DNA of 64,000 nucleotides from Kangiella shandongensis (GCF_020005365.1 NZ_JACNML010000004.1:186001-250000); one strand, 5' to 3'. Numbered from the stretch's first letter, positions 36,414-46,330 are shown. The notes: a model not told the origin generated them from the sequence alone. Numbers and translations: made by a program.

Positions 36414-37571
36414 TTACTCGAAGAAGGTACGGATATTTTTTTCCTGTTGCATGGCATCATTATACCCGAGTTCGATCAAATGCTGGGTAAAATCTTTATC
36501 GAATAGCAAATAACTTAAAATATCGTTACCGTCTTTGCCGTCAACGCCGATGCGTTTGAAGAAGAATCGCAATCCACGCGGAAGGTTTTTGAAGTATTGT
36601 CCTGCCAGCTCTGCCGGCTCGATGCTTGGCGAAATGATAAAAGCATCAACTGGTTTTAGCGGCAACTGCTCACGTATTAGGTCGGACTCAGGAATGTGGG
36701 CCAGTAGTGAATTTACACGCATCATTCGTTCAATGTCGCTTTCGAGACTGTCGATGAAGATGCTATCGAATAAATGGCCGCCAATATCACCGATAGTTGG
36801 TATTGTTGAACGGTGCTCTGGCTCATCTCTTAGCGGCTCAACGGTAACAACGAATAGCTTATCCGCTCCTAAGTGTAGAGCGGGGCTGAGGGGAGCCAAA
36901 AAGCGCAAAGAGCCATCACCAAAGTGTGCATTATCGATTTGTTGCGATGGGAAAATCATTGGAATTGCAGAAGAAGCGAGTAAATGATCGACTGTGAGTT
37001 CTGCTGAGTAGCCGAATCGCCTAAAGCGCTTCCATTCGACTAACTCGGGCTGTCCCTGAAAAAAGCTTACCGAGTTGCCTGAACTGTAGTTGTAACAGGT
37101 GGTACAGACTGCACGCAGCAAACCGGCCTGTTTGTTTTTTTCGATATCGTCAAAGCGAATGACGTTTTGCAGCAGCTCCCGCAGAGGGCTGTTATCGAGC
37201 AGAGATAGCGGTCGTTTTGTTTCCTTGGCCGGCCAGAATGCATTCCATGACCAGCGCAGGGCATTCCTGATAAGAGTCGATAAGCCGGTTTGATAGACGT
37301 GGTTTGGCTTAAAGTTACCCCAGATCTCTTCGAGCCGTCTGGCACCATAATCAAACTGGTGGTTGTTGCTGGCAACAGCAGCTGCATTGATAGCGCCAGC
37401 TGAGGTTCCTGTAATAATGCTAAAAGGTGAGCGCTTGGGCTGCTCTAAAATGGTATTAACCGCTTTCAGAACGCCAGCCTGATAAGCCGCCCGTGCGCCG
37501 CCGCCAGAAAGGATGAGTGCAGCCGACGTTTCGCTAGTATCTTCGTTTAAAACCTTACTGTCAGTAGCCAT
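36414..37571 (-). CDS. Patatin-like phospholipase
   Basis: A 385-residue patatin-domain protein, a serine lipase with a Ser-Asp dyad. ILSGGGARAAYQAGVL (residues 20-35) forms the oxyanion loop, GTSAG (55-59) carries the nucleophile Ser57, and DGS with Asp219 closes the dyad. The C-terminal 130 residues are less typical. No signal peptide is visible, so cytoplasmic or inner-membrane-associated action on phospholipids is expected. It lies 9 bases downstream of the lytic transglycosylase gene. Confidence 0.9.
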   Translation of the reverse strand: MATDSKVLNEDTSETSAALILSGGGARAAYQAGVLKAVNTILEQPKRSPFSIITGTSAGAINAAAVASNNHQFDYGARRLEEIWGNFKPNHVYQTGLSTLIRNALRWSWNAFWPAKETKRPLSLLDNSPLRELLQNVIRFDDIEKNKQAGLLRAVCTTCYNYSSGNSVSFFQGQPELVEWKRFRRFGYSAELTVDHLLASSAIPMIFPSQQIDNAHFGDGSLRFLAPLSPALHLGADKLFVVTVEPLRDEPEHRSTIPTIGDIGGHLFDSIFIDSLESDIERMMRVNSLLAHIPESDLIREQLPLKPVDAFIISPSIEPAELAGQYFKNLPRGLRFFFKRIGVDGKDGNDILSYLLFDKDFTQHLIELGYNDAMQQEKNIRTFFE

Positions 37572-37580
37572 AGCTCACAC

Positions 37581-38147
37581 TTAAAGCGCCCAGCGCTTAC
37601 GTAATGCAGCATAAACTTTATTTGGATATTTGGCGCGACCTCTAGAGCCGTTATAGCGCCCTAAAGCATAAGTCAGGTTGTTTTTTTCCATATCGATATA
37701 CAGCTTCAGAATATTGCAGCCATAGCGAATATTGGTTTCCATATTGAATAAAGAGTCATCGGGGTGGCCGATTTCGTCCTTCCAGAAGGGCATGACCTGC
37801 ATCAGGCCACGGGCATTGGCTACCGACAGAGCGTATCTGTCAAAGTTACTTTCTACTTCAATGACTGCGAGTACCAGCTGTGGATCAACGCCCGCTTTAT
37901 TGGCATAGCGATGGACTAAGGTCAGGATCTTTAACCGCTCTTCAGGCGGAATATGAGGGGCTCGTCGTTTCAGGCGCCCTTCCATGTCCTTCATCCAAAC
38001 TGCGGCATCGTAACGATCTACGAAGTGGTTTTCCTGTTCCATCAGTTCTTTTAGCTGCATAGAAAAAGCCTGATCGGGGCGCTCCTGCGCCATGGCACAG
38101 CTACCCCAAACCAACATTGTCGTAATAAACAGTATGTTACGTAGCAT
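37581..38147 (-). CDS. Lytic transglycosylase (SLT domain) protein
   Basis: A 188-residue exported enzyme cleaving peptidoglycan glycan strands. The signal peptide ends after AMA (residue 20), and the SLT domain holds VIEVESNFDRYALSV with the catalytic Glu99 in the ESxF context, then ARGLMQVMP and YGCNILKLY. The size is that of small soluble lytic transglycosylases. It lies 18 bases downstream of proS. Confidence 0.9.
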   Translation of the reverse strand: MLRNILFITTMLVWGSCAMAQERPDQAFSMQLKELMEQENHFVDRYDAAVWMKDMEGRLKRRAPHIPPEERLKILTLVHRYANKAGVDPQLVLAVIEVESNFDRYALSVANARGLMQVMPFWKDEIGHPDDSLFNMETNIRYGCNILKLYIDMEKNNLTYALGRYNGSRGRAKYPNKVYAALRKRWAL

Positions 38148-38165
38148 AGTCCGTTTAATTTTTAA

Positions 38166-39881
38166 TTATGATGCGATTATCTTTTGAATATAGTCGACAA
38201 CATTTTCAACTTCAAGATCCGCTTTTGAACTGTTATCACGATTTTTGTATTCAATGGTATTGTTTTTCAGGCCACGATCACTGACTACCAGGCGATGGGG
38301 AATACCCACTAACTCGGTATTGGCAAACATCACACCCGGACTTTCTTTTTGATCGAGGAATAAGGTTTCTATGCCCAGAGATTCCAGTCTTTGGTAAAGC
38401 GCTTCGGCAACTTGCTGAACATTTTCAGACTTGTGCATATTCATTGGAATAATCGCAACTTTGAATGGCGCGATAGCTTCCGGCCAGATGATACCATGTT
38501 CATCGTGATTTTGCTCAATGGCCGCCGCTACGATGCGAGTTACGCCAATGCCATAACAACCCATGGATAGTGGTTTAGCTTTACCGTTCTGATCGAGGAC
38601 GGTGCAGTTCATGGTTTTTGAATATTTATCACCCAGCTGGAAAATATGGCCAACTTCAATACCTCGCTTAATTTCCAGAATGCCTTTGCCATCCGGGCTC
38701 TTGTCACCGGCAACGATATTGCGTAAATCATAAATGTCACTGAAATCGGCGTCGCGTTTCCAGTTAAAGCCAGTGAAGTGAAAACCGTCTTCGTTGGCTC
38801 CACAGGCAAAATCGCTCAATATAGCTGCATCGCGATCAACGATTACGGGTATGCTTAAGTCCTGAGGCCCGCATGATCCCGGAGGACTACCCGCCGTCGA
38901 TTGAACAACGTCATCACTGACCAGTTCAACCGGCTCGGCAACCAATGCATGTTTACCAGCTTTAACTTCGTTCAGTTCATGATCGCCACGTAGACATAAT
39001 GCAACGATAGGTTGTTCTTCGCTCACACCTCTGACGAATAGCGTTTTTAAGACTTGGCTGGTCTCAAGACCCATTACGTCCGCGGCTTCTTTTACCGTAC
39101 GGCAGTTCGGTGTGGCTACTTTTTTTAACTCCTGGCTTGGTGGTGGTGCTTCGCTTGCTGGCGCTAAGCTTTCAGCTTTCTCGATATTGGCAGCATAATC
39201 GCTCTCTGTGCTGAAAGCGATAGCGTCTTCGCCGGACTCTGCCAGTACATGGAATTCGTGTGAGCTACTGCCACCAATGGCACCAGGGTCCGCCAATACA
39301 GGACGATAGTCGAGGCCGATGCGATCGAAAATGTTGCAATAAGCCTGATGCATAATCTGATAGGTTTGATCCAGCGATTCTTCATCAATGTGGAATGAAT
39401 AAGCATCTTTCATTAGAAATTCGCGCGAGCGCATGACGCCGAAACGAGGACGTACTTCGTCGCGGAACTTGGTCTGAATTTGATAAAAATTGGCCGGTAG
39501 CTGCTTGTAGCTGTTCAATTCGTCACGAATTACAGCCGTAATAATTTCTTCGTGCGTCGGGCCTAAACAGAAATCACGATTATGACGGTCATGGAAACGC
39601 AGTAGTTCTGGACCAAACTCATCCCAGCGGCCTGATTCTTCCCATAACTCTGAAGGTTGAACGGAAGGCATCAACATCTCCACTGAGCCTGCTTTGTTCA
39701 TTTCTTCACGAACAATGGTTTCGACTTTGCGTAAGACGCGTAATCCTGTGGGGAGCCAAGTATAAAGACCTGACGCTATTTTGCGGATCATGCCCGCTCT
39801 TAGCATCAGTTTATGGCTCACTAATTCGGCATCACTAGGGTCTTCTTTTAAAGTCGAAAGTAGGTATTGGCTACTACGCAT
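38166..39881 (-). CDS. proS: Prolyl-tRNA synthetase
   Basis: A 571-residue class II synthetase of the bacterial type with an editing insertion. [20 protein letters not shown] starts the catalytic domain, [15 protein letters not shown] and [20 protein letters not shown] are the class II motifs, the INS editing domain covers about 230-390, and the C-terminal anticodon domain follows [20 protein letters not shown]. It heads a four-gene minus-strand run (proS, lytic transglycosylase, patatin, SAHH-like). Confidence 0.98.
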   Translation of the reverse strand: MRSSQYLLSTLKEDPSDAELVSHKLMLRAGMIRKIASGLYTWLPTGLRVLRKVETIVREEMNKAGSVEMLMPSVQPSELWEESGRWDEFGPELLRFHDRHNRDFCLGPTHEEIITAVIRDELNSYKQLPANFYQIQTKFRDEVRPRFGVMRSREFLMKDAYSFHIDEESLDQTYQIMHQAYCNIFDRIGLDYRPVLADPGAIGGSSSHEFHVLAESGEDAIAFSTESDYAANIEKAESLAPASEAPPPSQELKKVATPNCRTVKEAADVMGLETSQVLKTLFVRGVSEEQPIVALCLRGDHELNEVKAGKHALVAEPVELVSDDVVQSTAGSPPGSCGPQDLSIPVIVDRDAAILSDFACGANEDGFHFTGFNWKRDADFSDIYDLRNIVAGDKSPDGKGILEIKRGIEVGHIFQLGDKYSKTMNCTVLDQNGKAKPLSMGCYGIGVTRIVAAAIEQNHDEHGIIWPEAIAPFKVAIIPMNMHKSENVQQVAEALYQRLESLGIETLFLDQKESPGVMFANTELVGIPHRLVVSDRGLKNNTIEYKNRDNSSKADLEVENVVDYIQKIIAS

Positions 39882-40077
39882 TGGTATCCCTGATTATTGT
39901 TTAGACTAAATAGTCGTTTATTGTACCAAGTATTAATTTCCCTAAAAAGCAGAGAGTTAGGCTTACCGGCATGATTTAAGAGATTTTTCTGTCTAAATTT
40001 TGTACAATGGTGGTTGCTCGTAAGGGCAGCGTGGTTGGGATAAGTTTGTAATTTCCTTTGTTTTATCAGGAGGTTGT

Positions 40078-40335
40078 ATGACTATCGCCATTAAAACAGC
40101 TTTTGCTGCAGCCGCATTAGTTGGGCTGATTGGTTGTAATACCATGTCAGAGCGTGATTATGTGGTGGACAGTAGTTCTGCTGATGATTATGTCTATATT
40201 GTGGATTATGAAAAAATGGCTTTGATAGAAAAGGCCAATAAAAAATCACATGTAGGTGTTGATACTTACTGGATCCACCCGCCAGTAAAACGTATCAAAC
40301 GAAGCGAGTATGAGAAAATGAAAAAAGGTCAATAA
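40078..40335 (+). CDS. Small lipoprotein of unknown function
   Basis: An 85-residue predicted lipoprotein: basic start, hydrophobic stretch and lipobox LIGC with Cys20 as the lipidation site. The mature part is short, with Asp/Tyr-rich middle and Lys-rich end (SEYEKMKKG). AGGAGG is 5 bases before the ATG. No family recognised. It is divergent from proS, and its 3' end forms a terminator arm. Confidence 0.75.
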   Translation: MTIAIKTAFAAAALVGLIGCNTMSERDYVVDSSSADDYVYIVDYEKMALIEKANKKSHVGVDTYWIHPPVKRIKRSEYEKMKKGQ

Positions 40336-40372
40336 GCCTGAAAAGTGCAACAGTTAGGATTGTTGACCTTTT
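40323..40372. terminator. Bidirectional terminator between lipoprotein and amidohydrolase genes
   Basis: AAAAGGTCAA (40323-40332) and TTGACCTTTT (40363-40372) form a 10 bp stem with a 30-base loop that contains CAACA/TGTTG. Runs of A and T at the ends make it usable in both directions for the two convergent genes. The long loop lowers confidence. Confidence 0.55.
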
Positions 40373-40389
40373 GTCATCGCGTTCTTTAA

Positions 40390-42039
40390 TTAATTGACTC
40401 GCTTACCATCAATCCAGGTTTCTAAAACTTGGACGTTCTTGATTTGTTTTGGTGAAATGCTGAATATGTCTTGGTTGATCAGGATAAAGTCGGCACGTTT
40501 GCCCGCTTCAAGAGAGCCAATCTGCTCTTCCCAAAATCCAGCATAAGCCGCGTCAATGGTAAAGCTTTTCAGGGCTTCACCGACTGTGAGTCTCTGCTCT
40601 GGAATCCAGCCACTTTGTGGCTGGTTGTCGCTGTCTTGGCGCGTTACTGCTGCATGCAGTCCTAGAAAAGGGTTGGCCTTTTCAACTGGGAAGTCAGAGC
40701 CCGACGCTATGGTAACCCCATGCTCTAAAAACGTGCGCCAGGCATAAGCCCCTTCCAGGCGCTCTTGACCAAGGCGGTCACCAGCCATATTCATGTCACT
40801 GGTCGCATGCGTAGGCTGCATCGAAGCAATAACGCCAAGCTCAGCGAAAATGGGGATCTCTTGCGGTACGACGACCTGTGCATGCTCGATCCGGTGGCGC
40901 AGCAGCTGTGCTGACTGTTCATCCTTTAGTTTGGATAGTTGCTCCAATACCAGGCGGTTGGCGGCATCGCCGATGGCGTGGATATTGGTTTGGAAGCCAT
41001 ATCGAGTAATTAGCGATAAATAGTCGGCAAGCTTTTGGGGAGTCGTTAGTAGTAAGCCTTTATTGTCCGGCTCGTCAGAGTAAGGCTCGAGTAGAGCAGC
41101 GCCGCGACTGCCTAACGCACCGTCAGAATAGAGTTTTACCGACTGAATTTTTAGGAAAGGACGATTAACTTTCCCCAGCTTGAGCATGGTCTCCAGTCGC
41201 GGATCGGCTCCACTGATCATGGAATAGACGCGAAGCGGAATTCGATTATTCTGTGATAACTCAAGCATCAACTTATAGGTTTCAAAGTCAATACCGGCGT
41301 CATGGACTGAGGTAATGCCTAGTTTGATCAGGTGATTAAAAGCGAGCTTTAGTGCTGCTACCCGTTCGTCTTTATTGAGCGGTGGGATCTTGTTTTCCAC
41401 CAAACTCATTGCTGCATCAACGAGAACACCGGTAGCATTACCGCTTTCATCGCGAATAATCTTGCCGCCTTCAGGATCCGGAGTATCTTTATCAATGCCT
41501 GCCAGCTTCAAGGCTTTTGAATTGGCCCAGCCAGCATGTCCGTCAATTCTTCTCAGCCAGACGGGTTTCTCAGCTATGACTTTATCAAGCGAAGATTTGC
41601 TGGGGAATTCTTTATTAAGCCATAGAACCTGGTTCCAACCACGACCCAATACCCAGCGAGAATCTGGGTTATTTTCAGCATAATGCGCGACTTTATCGAC
41701 GGTTTCCTGTTCTGAAGAAATACCACGCAGGTTAACGCGCATGAGATCCAGCCCTAAGCCTAATAAATGACCATGGGCGTCAATTAATCCGGGTAATAGC
41801 GTTTTGCCTTTACCGTCCATGGATATGCTGAAGCCATTTTTCTTAGCTAGCTCTTGGTGAGAGCCAACGGCCACAATAACACCATCCTCGAATAAGATAC
41901 TGTTGAACTGCTTTAACTCACCGTCCTGAAAGGTATAGCCATTGATATTATGCAACAGAGTGGGTAATGCTTTCGTTTGGGCGCTCCAGAAGAGTGAGGC
42001 ACAGGCGATAAACAATGATAGAGCGAATAGTTTTTTCAT
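40390..42039 (-). CDS. Exported amidohydrolase (YtcJ-like)
   Basis: A 549-residue metal-dependent amidohydrolase of the YtcJ type (AMHD-3). A signal peptide ends around SAQTKA (about residue 23), so it acts outside the cytoplasm. LLPGLIDAHGHLLGLG carries the HxH metal motif, then the region with HDAGIDFETYKLM, IHAIGDAANRL, and HRIEHAQVV with other metal ligands. The frame is open 17 codons further up, but the signal peptide argues for the Met at 42039. Substrate unknown. Confidence 0.9.
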   Translation of the reverse strand: MKKLFALSLFIACASLFWSAQTKALPTLLHNINGYTFQDGELKQFNSILFEDGVIVAVGSHQELAKKNGFSISMDGKGKTLLPGLIDAHGHLLGLGLDLMRVNLRGISSEQETVDKVAHYAENNPDSRWVLGRGWNQVLWLNKEFPSKSSLDKVIAEKPVWLRRIDGHAGWANSKALKLAGIDKDTPDPEGGKIIRDESGNATGVLVDAAMSLVENKIPPLNKDERVAALKLAFNHLIKLGITSVHDAGIDFETYKLMLELSQNNRIPLRVYSMISGADPRLETMLKLGKVNRPFLKIQSVKLYSDGALGSRGAALLEPYSDEPDNKGLLLTTPQKLADYLSLITRYGFQTNIHAIGDAANRLVLEQLSKLKDEQSAQLLRHRIEHAQVVVPQEIPIFAELGVIASMQPTHATSDMNMAGDRLGQERLEGAYAWRTFLEHGVTIASGSDFPVEKANPFLGLHAAVTRQDSDNQPQSGWIPEQRLTVGEALKSFTIDAAYAGFWEEQIGSLEAGKRADFILINQDIFSISPKQIKNVQVLETWIDGKRVN

Positions 42040-42223
42040 GGCTTTATTCTTTCGGGACAAGTGGTTAGGTAAGTAAATACTGTAATACAAGTCTGAAGCA
42101 ATATAAAGCGCCCACTGATTTTTATAACTTGTTGATTCTTATAAGTAACATAAAACTGTCATACAAGTGTCGTCGGCTCGTCATCGTGGGTGGGTATAAC
42201 AGGCAAAAAGAAAGAGGATATGT

Positions 42224-43438
42224 ATGTTTAAATCGTTTAAGGGTCTTCCCGACCTACCCTATGCCATTGCCTCAATTGAGCAGACTCAATACCAAAGCAG
42301 TCTTTTAGAGTTGGTTCAGGCGTTGATTCGCAAAGCTTCTATAACCCCAGACGACGCTGGTTGTACCGAACTGCTCGCAAAGCGGCTTGAAGCAATTGGT
42401 TTTTCGACGGAGTATTTAAACAAAGGCTCTGTCACCAATTTATGGGCGGCGCGCGGTCATGGTAAAGCTGAGCAACCGGTGGTAGTTTTTTCTGGTCATA
42501 CCGATGTAGTGCCACCGGGACAAAATGCACAATGGAACACCGAGCCATTTAATCCGATAGTCAAAGATGGATATATTTATGGGCGCGGCGCTTCTGATAT
42601 GAAAGGGAGTCTGGCCGCCATGGTGGTGGCGGCTGAGCTGTTTGTAAAACGCTATCCGCATCATCAAGGCAGCATTGGCTTCATGTTAACCAGTGATGAG
42701 GAAGGTGAAGCGGTTGACGGCACCCAGCACATCGTAAACACCTTGTCCGAGCGTGGCGAGCGAATCGATTATGCGATTGTCGGCGAACCCACGACGGATA
42801 AGCAGCTGGGCGATTCGATTCGAATTGGTCGTCGTGGTTCGATCAATGGTACGATCACAATCAAAGGTAAGCAGGGGCATGTGGGCTACCCAGAGCAGTT
42901 AAATAACCCTATTCATTACTCTTCGAAACTGATTCATAAGTTGGCCAATAAACGCTGGGATATACCGAGCCGCTATTTTCCCTCTACCAGTTTCCAGTTA
43001 GTCAAAGTTTATTCAGAAAGTGGCGCCATGAATGTCACACCGGCAACGCTGGAAATGGTGTTTAACTTCCGTTATTCACCGCGTAATTCCTTTGAAAAAA
43101 TCAAAGGTTACGTGGAGAGAAAAGCACAGAAATATGGTCTGGATGCCGAGTTTGAATGGGAACATGAGGCACAGCCTTATATCACCCGTCGTGGAAAATT
43201 AAGGAAAACGGTACAGAAAGTGATTCAGCAGCAAAGCCAGCTGAAAACACGCTTAACCACGGCTGGCGGTATTTCCGATGGCCGTTATATTAAGCAGCTG
43301 GCCAGTCAGGTGATTGAACTTGGACCTTGCAATAAGACGATTCATCAGGCCAATGAGCGAGTGGCGCTGTCTGAATTAAATCGCTTATGTCATTTGTATT
43401 ACCGGATCCTGGAAGAATTGTTGATACAAAATAACTAA
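42224..43438 (+). CDS. dapE: Succinyl-diaminopimelate desuccinylase
   Basis: A 404-residue M20 zinc enzyme that removes succinate from N-succinyl-L,L-DAP in lysine and peptidoglycan precursor synthesis. FSGHTDVVPPG, YGRGASDMKGSLAAM, TSDEEGEAVDG and GEPTTDK supply the di-zinc ligands and catalytic Glu. It has an N-terminal extension of about 26 residues compared with the usual 375-residue proteins, before LLELVQALIRKASITPDDAG. AGAGGA upstream of the ATG supports this start. Confidence 0.96.
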   Translation: MFKSFKGLPDLPYAIASIEQTQYQSSLLELVQALIRKASITPDDAGCTELLAKRLEAIGFSTEYLNKGSVTNLWAARGHGKAEQPVVVFSGHTDVVPPGQNAQWNTEPFNPIVKDGYIYGRGASDMKGSLAAMVVAAELFVKRYPHHQGSIGFMLTSDEEGEAVDGTQHIVNTLSERGERIDYAIVGEPTTDKQLGDSIRIGRRGSINGTITIKGKQGHVGYPEQLNNPIHYSSKLIHKLANKRWDIPSRYFPSTSFQLVKVYSESGAMNVTPATLEMVFNFRYSPRNSFEKIKGYVERKAQKYGLDAEFEWEHEAQPYITRRGKLRKTVQKVIQQQSQLKTRLTTAGGISDGRYIKQLASQVIELGPCNKTIHQANERVALSELNRLCHLYYRILEELLIQNN

Positions 43439-43526
43439 CATCACGGTTAACATATTTCATCAGTTTTAGCTGGTCACAACCGCTGTCTGTTTGTAATCTA
43501 TAAGCATAACACGATGAGGATTATTT

Positions 43527-43931
43527 ATGTTTAAGGTTGCCGGAATCGATCACATTGTTTTGCGTACCTCGAAGCTTGCACAAATGCTGCACTTTTACCG
43601 TGATATTTTAGGCTGTGAGGTCGAGCGAGAAACTTCAAAGGAGCTGGGATTAATCCAGTTACGCGCTGGCAGTGCTTTAATTGATATTGTGACTGTCGAT
43701 GGTCAGATAGGAAGAAAGGGGGGTGGCCCGCCCTCGGATAAAGACAATAACCTGGATCACTTTTGTTTACAATTAGAACCTATATCGGAAGAGTCTGTTA
43801 AGCAGCACCTGACTGCTCATGGTATCAAGGTCGGAAAGTTTGATAAGCGCTATGGTGCCCAGGGCTATGGGCAGTCGATTTATATTCAGGATCCGGAAGG
43901 CAATACGGTCGAATTACGCTCCCAGATTTAA
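43527..43931 (+). CDS. VOC (glyoxalase-like) family protein
   Basis: A 134-residue vicinal-oxygen-chelate protein with IDHIVLRTSKLAQMLHFYRD at the N-terminus, LDHFCLQLEP in the middle and IQDPEGNTVELR at the C-terminus; the His, His and Glu metal ligands are in the right places. It is close in type to small biosynthetic or detoxification VOC proteins. It is convergent with another VOC gene 4 bases away, which suggests an arrangement of unrelated members. Confidence 0.9.
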   Translation: MFKVAGIDHIVLRTSKLAQMLHFYRDILGCEVERETSKELGLIQLRAGSALIDIVTVDGQIGRKGGGPPSDKDNNLDHFCLQLEPISEESVKQHLTAHGIKVGKFDKRYGAQGYGQSIYIQDPEGNTVELRSQI

Positions 43932-43935
43932 GCCC

Positions 43936-44286
43936 TTATGTATCAGACCAAATGGCCAGCTCGTTTCCACTCGGTTCGGTGAAGTGGAAGCGGCGTCCAC
44001 CGGGGAACGAAAAAATGGGTTTGGTCACGGTTCCGCCGTACTGCTCGACTATGCTTTGTGTCGCTTCCAGGTTGTCGCTGTACAACACGATTAACGCGCT
44101 GCCGTTATCTGTGTGTGCCTTCAAGTCTGACTGGAAAAATCCACCGTTAAGCCCCGAATGGCTGAACGCTGTGTACTCAGGACCGTAGTCGGTAAACTTC
44201 CAGTTAAAGGCCTTCTCAAAAAACGATTTTGTAGCCCCTAAGTTACTGGCAGGAAACTCGACATAATTAATCGGTGTAGGACTCAT
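43936..44286 (-). CDS. VOC family protein
   Basis: A 116-residue protein with INYVEFPASNLGATKSFFEK at the start, GGFFQSD in the middle and GGRRFHFTEPSGNELAIWS at the end, matching the VOC family. The metal-binding His of the first strand is not present (INYVEF), so metal chemistry may be lost or altered. Start at 44286 has GGAG 6 bases upstream; earlier candidate starts lack a correctly spaced site. Confidence 0.85.
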   Translation of the reverse strand: MSPTPINYVEFPASNLGATKSFFEKAFNWKFTDYGPEYTAFSHSGLNGGFFQSDLKAHTDNGSALIVLYSDNLEATQSIVEQYGGTVTKPIFSFPGGRRFHFTEPSGNELAIWSDT

Positions 44287-44336
44287 TACATGCTCCATCC
44301 TCAATGGTTACACTTTTGTTATAACGCTATCGCCGA

Positions 44337-44374
44337 TAAAAGAAAAGCCTGCGATACAGAAAGTGCATGCAGGC
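44337..44374 (-). terminator. Rho-independent terminator of the double acyltransferase gene
   Basis: On the minus strand GCCTGC and GCAGGC (44347-44374) form a stem with a 16-base loop, followed by TTTTCTTTT. It lies 31 bases past the stop of the 44406-46109 gene. Confidence 0.7.
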
Positions 44375-44405
44375 GAAGTTACGAGGGGAGAAGCTGGTTA
44401 TATTA

Positions 44406-46109
44406 TTAATCGATATAGCGCTTACGCTTTTTTTCCTTAAGTTTTAGTAAGTCCACCCAAACCACACTGTCGATGCAGTCGCCAAAGTCTGGATCAACAC
44501 CAAAGTCATAGAAGGTTACACCGCCGTCTTCGCATAAATCACTGTATTGTTTAAATAATGTAGGAACCGTGACATCCATTGCAGCTAACTCCTTTTTCAG
44601 CACCTTAAACGCCTCCGGTTGCTCCAGCTGGTTAAAGAGGCGCTCCAGCCTGGCTTTCTGTACTGGTTTGATGCGATAGGAATTAAAGGAGCGAACCAAA
44701 TTAATAGCCGCACCATGGTATCGGCTGAAATAGTACACCAGCATGTCTTTGGCGAAAGCAGGGTAGTCATTGCTCAAACTGACAGAGCCAAAAAGATAGC
44801 GGATATGAGGGTTCTGGCGAATGTAAGCACCAATACCGAACCACAAATAATCGAGGCTACGTTTGCCCCAGTATTGGGGCTGTATGAAGCTGCGTCCTAA
44901 TTCCATCGATGTAGGAAACTTCTTTTGTAAACTGTCTTCGTAACTGAACAAAGTTTCGGAGTAGAGTGTCTGTTCTTTATCGAACTTATTAATGTCGGCA
45001 ATTCGATAACTACCAACAACCTCCATGTCACTCGAATCCCATAGCACGATGTGTTTGTAATAGTAATCGAATTTATCCATATCACGGCGGTTGCCAGTCC
45101 CTTCTCCTACTGCGCGGAAGGCCACTTCGCGTAGGCGACCGATTTCACGTAGTAAGGCCGAATCAGTGGTATCTTCTAGCAGATAAATGATTTTACCATC
45201 GGCAGTTTCACCAAGGTGCTGGCACTTACCCAACTCCTCAATCAGTACTTTTCGGTTCTCCGGGTGGGCGATGGCACGCTCTGTTTCGAACAGCTCCTCA
45301 CGCTCATGTTTCAGTCCATAAACGTGCTGTTTAAAGCGACCAATGCTTTCTTTGCTCGCTGGCAGTACGCCACTGAATGAAGAGAATGGAATCAGTTTGC
45401 CAATTTTAATGGGCAGGGTTAAAGAGACATTTTTAAACATTTCACGTACCAGAAACAGTGTGCTTAAGGGTTTGGCGATTAAAGAAAAGCCGTAAAAGAA
45501 TCGTGAATTTTTGCCGCCGACATGGATGGGCAGAATAGGGGATTTCGTTTGTTTCGCCATTTTGAGGAAGCCCGAGCGCCATTTGCCGTCGCGGATCCCT
45601 TTAAACGACAGCCGAGAGACTTCGCCAGCCGGAAAAAATATCACTGCTTCGTCGGCTTCCAGTGCCTGTTGAATATTTTGCAATTTCTGCTTCGGGTTTC
45701 CTTCTGCCTTATTCATATTATTAATCGGCAGGAAGAAAGGACGCAACGGTGACATCGACCATAGCAGATCATTCACCACAATTTGGACGTCCTTACGAAC
45801 CGAGTGAATAAGGGCCAGGAGAGCGAGACCATCAAGCGAACCCAGGGGGTGATTCGCAATGATGACCACTCTGCCGGAAACTGGAATATTCTCAAGACAG
45901 GCATTTGAAACGGTGTAGCTCAGTCCCAAGCGTTGGTTCACTGTTTCCAGAAAGTCCACATGCGACATGTGATAATTCTGTTCAATGAAGTCATTAATTT
46001 CTTGCTGGTGAAACAATTTAGCTAGCAGCCGGGTCGCGCCAGATTGAAGTTTGGGTGATTTCTCCAGCTTCGGCAGAAATTGCTCTACCACCTCTTTGCT
46101 ATCAATCAT
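44406..46109 (-). CDS. OlsF-like bifunctional acyltransferase (LPLAT + GNAT)
   Basis: A 567-residue protein. Its N-terminal part is a lysophospholipid-acyltransferase-like domain with NHPLGSLDG (His87, then Asp93) and FFPAGEVSR; its C-terminal part, from about residue 270, has the hemolysin-type acyl-transferase (GNAT-fold) region with VGSYRIADINKFD and ELGRSFIQPQYWGKR. This is the architecture of OlsF, which makes ornithine lipids from ornithine and two acyl chains, one per domain. The start at 46109 has GAGG 7 bases upstream; the frame is open further up but without a site. Confidence 0.85.
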   Translation of the reverse strand: MIDSKEVVEQFLPKLEKSPKLQSGATRLLAKLFHQQEINDFIEQNYHMSHVDFLETVNQRLGLSYTVSNACLENIPVSGRVVIIANHPLGSLDGLALLALIHSVRKDVQIVVNDLLWSMSPLRPFFLPINNMNKAEGNPKQKLQNIQQALEADEAVIFFPAGEVSRLSFKGIRDGKWRSGFLKMAKQTKSPILPIHVGGKNSRFFYGFSLIAKPLSTLFLVREMFKNVSLTLPIKIGKLIPFSSFSGVLPASKESIGRFKQHVYGLKHEREELFETERAIAHPENRKVLIEELGKCQHLGETADGKIIYLLEDTTDSALLREIGRLREVAFRAVGEGTGNRRDMDKFDYYYKHIVLWDSSDMEVVGSYRIADINKFDKEQTLYSETLFSYEDSLQKKFPTSMELGRSFIQPQYWGKRSLDYLWFGIGAYIRQNPHIRYLFGSVSLSNDYPAFAKDMLVYYFSRYHGAAINLVRSFNSYRIKPVQKARLERLFNQLEQPEAFKVLKKELAAMDVTVPTLFKQYSDLCEDGGVTFYDFGVDPDFGDCIDSVVWVDLLKLKEKKRKRYID

Positions 46110-46256
46110 CGTTTCACCTCGTTCGTTACAGCCAGATGACATAGTGTGTTCATAAGTGGCATTATCTTCGGCAAATATGACAATCGAATTGCATGGATAA
46201 GACGCTTTTGTGACAAAAAATATACAGTTTGAAGAGCGGCAGATATGCTTTGTAAC

Positions 46257-46285
46257 TTGCGACAAATCCTTGTCTCACGTACTAT
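46257..46285 (+). promoter_or_regulatory. Likely aspS promoter
   Basis: TTGCGA (46257-46262), a 17-base spacer and TACTAT (46280-46285) fit sigma-70 well. The start of transcription should be near 46291-46293, only a few bases before a terminator-like hairpin. Confidence 0.6.
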
Positions 46286-46297
46286 ATGGCGTCTTTT

Positions 46298-46330
46298 CGG
46301 GGCCTGAGTGACGATGTGCCCCCGTTTTTT
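46298..46330 (+). terminator. Terminator-like hairpin in the aspS leader
   Basis: CGGGGC (46298-46303) pairs with GCCCCCG (46318-46324) with one bulged C and a 14-base loop, followed by six T's (46325-46330). It lies 28 bases before the aspS start. No plus-strand gene lies upstream that would need ending here, so it may attenuate aspS itself. Confidence 0.6.
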
